Position numbers and translations under genes: made by a program
The notes under the pieces: model-generated
Database searches by the model: none
What the model was told of the DNA's origin: nothing
What the model saw: the letters and a program-made list of their open reading frames with translations, nothing else
Part shown: in pieces, positions 5,556-7,340 of the stretch
Layout of the letters: the number at the start of each line of letters is the position of its first letter
Numbering within the stretch: the first letter of the stretch is position 1
Assembly (NCBI GenBank): GCA_022713905.1
Contig: JAIHTM010000126.1
Location: forward strand, 1 to 7,340
Source of the DNA: Collinsella sp.
Lineage (GTDB): Bacteria > Actinomycetota > Coriobacteriia > Coriobacteriales > Coriobacteriaceae
DNA length: 7,340 bases
Direction of reading: 5' to 3'

Positions 5556-6152
5556 TCATCGGGTTGGCGCTGGTGCAATGGCGTCAACCTTTTTTATGAA
5601 GCTGCCGGCTTCCGGATCCGCGGTCAGAGGATGGCAGTCGGAGCCGTCTGCCTCTCGATTTTCTTGTATGAGCTCTTGGAACGATTGTTCCCATGTTCGT
5701 AAGTTGATTCTCAAATTATCGGCACGCTCTTTGGTAATGGTGCCGGCTTGGGTGGCTTCATCGAGGCTGGCTTCCGCAAGTTCGCGTGATTTCCGGTATT
5801 CGCTCCAGCAGACTTCGCATTTGTGGCCAGCGAATGCGCAATCTTCAATGGAAAGGTCGACTTGTGAGGGGGAGTCGCGGTACAGCAACATGAGGTCTGT
5901 TTCCGGACGGTAGCCCATGCACCTCAGCAGATCGAAGGCTTCCACGGCTTGGAGTCGACGCGAGTTGTGTTCGATGTTGAACAACGTGGTCTTGCTCCAG
6001 CTGTGGTCGAGCTTCTTCATGGCTTTCGCGACGTCGTACATGCTTAGGTGCTTGTTCTCGCGAAGCTCTGTGACGTTTGCCCCGACGTTGATGTTGAGTG
6101 CGCTTAGTTGCCCGGTTGACGCCGTTTCGGTGGCGGATGGTTCGCTGGTCAT
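5556..6152 (-). CDS. XRE-type HTH regulator coupled to the conjugation coupling protein; 3' end probably frameshifted
   Basis: The start is the ATG at 6152-6150, with GGAGGAAGG closely upstream; it overlaps the coupling protein's stop as ATGA, implying translational coupling. As read, the product has 198 residues. Residues 21-83 form an XRE helix-turn-helix (VTELRENKHLSMYDVAKAM, then TTLFNIEHNSRRL). Residues 105-115 hold Cys105, His110, Cys112 and Cys115, a possible zinc-binding cluster. Residues 118-168 are charged and helical. Near the end an A6 tract (5590-5595) occurs. The annotated frame then ends with VDAIAPAPTR, while removing one A opens a frame ending DEYPVSYASLKKLIEG at a TAA at 5508-5510, which reads more like a real C-terminus. 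A role as regulator of transfer genes is inferred from the HTH and the operon position. Confidence 0.8.
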   Translation of the reverse strand: MTSEPSATETASTGQLSALNINVGANVTELRENKHLSMYDVAKAMKKLDHSWSKTTLFNIEHNSRRLQAVEAFDLLRCMGYRPETDLMLLYRDSPSQVDLSIEDCAFAGHKCEVCWSEYRKSRELAEASLDEATQAGTITKERADNLRINLRTWEQSFQELIQENREADGSDCHPLTADPEAGSFIKKVDAIAPAPTR

Positions 6153-7340
6153 GCGGCCTTCCTCCATCCCTCGGAGTGTTTGAGCGTGGATTTCGGTTTG
6201 GCGATGGTGGTTCCGGGCCATGCCTTGCGGCTGAGGAACGGGTGGAGTCCGCGCAGGTTGTAGATGCATTTGTCGTTGTCCAACTGCGCGAGCTCGTCGG
6301 GCGTGAGCAGTTCGCGTCCGGTGCGCTGGTAGTTGGTGGTGTGGCTGCCGGACACGCCCTTAGAGTCGCTGGTGGTGCGGATGTCTATGGTTTCCTTGCC
6401 GAGCAGCTTGCTGAGCCATTCGGTGGTGGACTGCTCGTTGCCGCCGAGGAAGAGCACGCTGTCGCAGTTGCCGACGATGGTCTCCCACGAGTCCTTGTAC
6501 ATGGTCTTCAATTGGGCGATGGTCTGGAGGATGATGCTGACGCTGACCTTGCGCGAGCGGATCGTGGCGACGAGCTTGTCGAAGTTGGGGATGCGTCCCA
6601 CGTTGGCGAACTCGTCGAGGAAGCAGTGCAGTGGCGTGGCGAGGCATTCGCCGGGGTAGGTGCGGCAGCGGCGGATGATGCTGTCGAAGAGGCATTGGTA
6701 GAAGATCGCGGCGAGGAAGTTGAAGGTCGGGTCCTCGTCGGGCAGGGCGAGGAAGATGGCCGTCTTCCCGTTGGGATGCTTGTATCCGCCCTTGTGCTCG
6801 TCCTGGTATCCGCCGATCCGGTCGATGCCGAGGTTGTCGTCGGAGAGGATCTCGCGGACCGGTCCGACGGTCAGTGGGGCGAGGCGCACACCGAGGCTGA
6901 TGATGATGCCCTTCTTGGTCTCTCCGGCGCCCTGGGTGAAGGGCCGGTACTGGCGGGCGGCGAACTTCAGGCCCTGGGCGAGCCGCCATGCCTCCTGCAG
7001 GTCCGGGTCGTCGTGGTTTGCGCCCTCGCGTTCCCATTCGGCGCGGGTCTCGTCGTAGATCTCCGTGGCGGTCCGGGCGACGGCGTCGACCTGGCTTTCC
7101 TTGGTCTCGTCCTGTTCGCTGGCTTCGAGCAGGTCGCGCATGTCGGCCACGGCGTTGAGGGTCTGGCCGGAGTCGATGTTCAGGCAGTCCTTGAGGATGT
7201 CGTCGGGCAGGTAGTAGACGAACGCGGTGAGCGCGGTCAGGAGGCTGCGTTCGGATTTGGTCCAGAAGTCGTCGGTCTGGTGCTCCTTGGGTGTGGAGCC
7301 GTTGGTGTTGTCCATGATGTTGGTGACCAGGCGCATGATC
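6149..7340 (-). CDS. VirD4/TraG-type type IV coupling protein, C-terminal part (5' partial)
   Basis: The frame is open to the right edge. The Met at 7336 is internal, since RLVTNIMDNTNG before DFWTKSERSLL is a normal mid-protein stretch of this family. The Walker A motif lies outside the window. The visible part contains the Walker B region FLDEFANVGRIPNF (Asp-Glu at 6616-6611), the conserved SIILQTIAQLK stretch with its Gln, and TIVGNCDSVLFLGG followed by LLGKETIDIRTTSDSKG, which is the C-terminal TraG/TraM-recognition part. The protein is an inner-membrane hexameric ATPase that brings the relaxase-DNA complex to the type IV channel. A charged segment (QDETKESQ to REGANHDDPD, about 7120-6998) belongs to the all-alpha-domain region and varies in the family. 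It ends in GWRKAA, overlapping the HTH gene by four bases. It is on the strand opposite to the hydrolase operon. Confidence 0.92.
   Translation of the reverse strand, partial: IMRLVTNIMDNTNGSTPKEHQTDDFWTKSERSLLTALTAFVYYLPDDILKDCLNIDSGQTLNAVADMRDLLEASEQDETKESQVDAVARTATEIYDETRAEWEREGANHDDPDLQEAWRLAQGLKFAARQYRPFTQGAGETKKGIIISLGVRLAPLTVGPVREILSDDNLGIDRIGGYQDEHKGGYKHPNGKTAIFLALPDEDPTFNFLAAIFYQCLFDSIIRRCRTYPGECLATPLHCFLDEFANVGRIPNFDKLVATIRSRKVSVSIILQTIAQLKTMYKDSWETIVGNCDSVLFLGGNEQSTTEWLSKLLGKETIDIRTTSDSKGVSGSHTTNYQRTGRELLTPDELAQLDNDKCIYNLRGLHPFLSRKAWPGTTIAKPKSTLKHSEGWRKAA

Noticed and set aside
5589..5595. dnaX-like slippery heptamer A AAA AAG in frame in the small HTH gene, suggesting programmed -1 frameshifting
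   Set aside because: A -1 slip gives one Gly codon and then TGA. The open, protein-like frame is the +1 frame, so a classic -1 event does not explain it.
6153..6269. Upstream extension of the small HTH gene
   Set aside because: It lies wholly within the end of the coupling-protein gene and is Pro/His/Gln-rich shadow sequence; the ATG at 6152 has a strong ribosome binding site and an ATGA overlap.
1..7340. CRISPR arrays, tRNA or rRNA genes, insertion sequence transposases
   Set aside because: No regularly spaced repeats, tRNA-like cloverleaf or transposase motif was seen on either strand.

Overview
The window looks like part of an integrative conjugative element (or conjugative plasmid) in a high-GC Gram-positive host. 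The host is most likely an intestinal actinobacterium of the Bifidobacterium type. The reasons are the strong preference for G/C-ending codons, the style of the VirD4/TraG-type coupling protein, a cell-wall hydrolase of the lytic transglycosylase + CHAP type used by Gram-positive conjugation machines, and a membrane protein with an N-terminal motif I associate with bifidobacterial surface proteins. The host assignment is inference; the conjugation assignment is well supported.

Layout. (1) Positions 1-2757, + strand: the end of a conjugation operon. It holds the 3' part of a two-domain peptidoglycan hydrolase, a 179-residue membrane-anchored protein, a possible 19-codon mini-gene that overlaps both neighbours, and a 491-residue single-pass membrane protein with helical repeats and a Pro/Thr/Ser-rich tail. 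(2) Positions 2758-3034: an intergenic stretch with a clear intrinsic terminator, followed at once by a promoter whose -10 box lies inside a 14-bp palindrome with an adjacent direct repeat. (3) Positions 3035-4993, + strand: a two-gene cargo unit made of an unrecognised 234-residue soluble acidic protein and an HTH + ImmA/IrrE metallopeptidase fusion. (4) Positions 4994-5555: 562 bases without a convincing full gene, but with two short ORFs (one resembling the truncated start of a ribbon-helix-helix protein), a 14-bp direct repeat, an extended -10 box on a palindrome, and two strong hairpins. (5) Positions 5556-7340, - strand, convergent with the rest: a VirD4/TraG coupling protein running off the right edge, and a small HTH regulator whose start overlaps the coupling protein's stop.

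How it fits together. The hydrolase opens the wall for the transfer channel, the two membrane proteins probably belong to the cell-surface side of the machine, and the coupling protein feeds DNA to the channel. The cargo unit sits between the two conjugation blocks with its own terminator-insulated, apparently self-regulated promoter. It has the form of a toxin-antitoxin, immunity or element-regulation pair. The most interesting points are this pair with its operator, a probable frameshift at an A6 tract near the end of the small HTH gene that hides a protein-like C-terminus, and the 19-codon mini-gene coupled at both ends.
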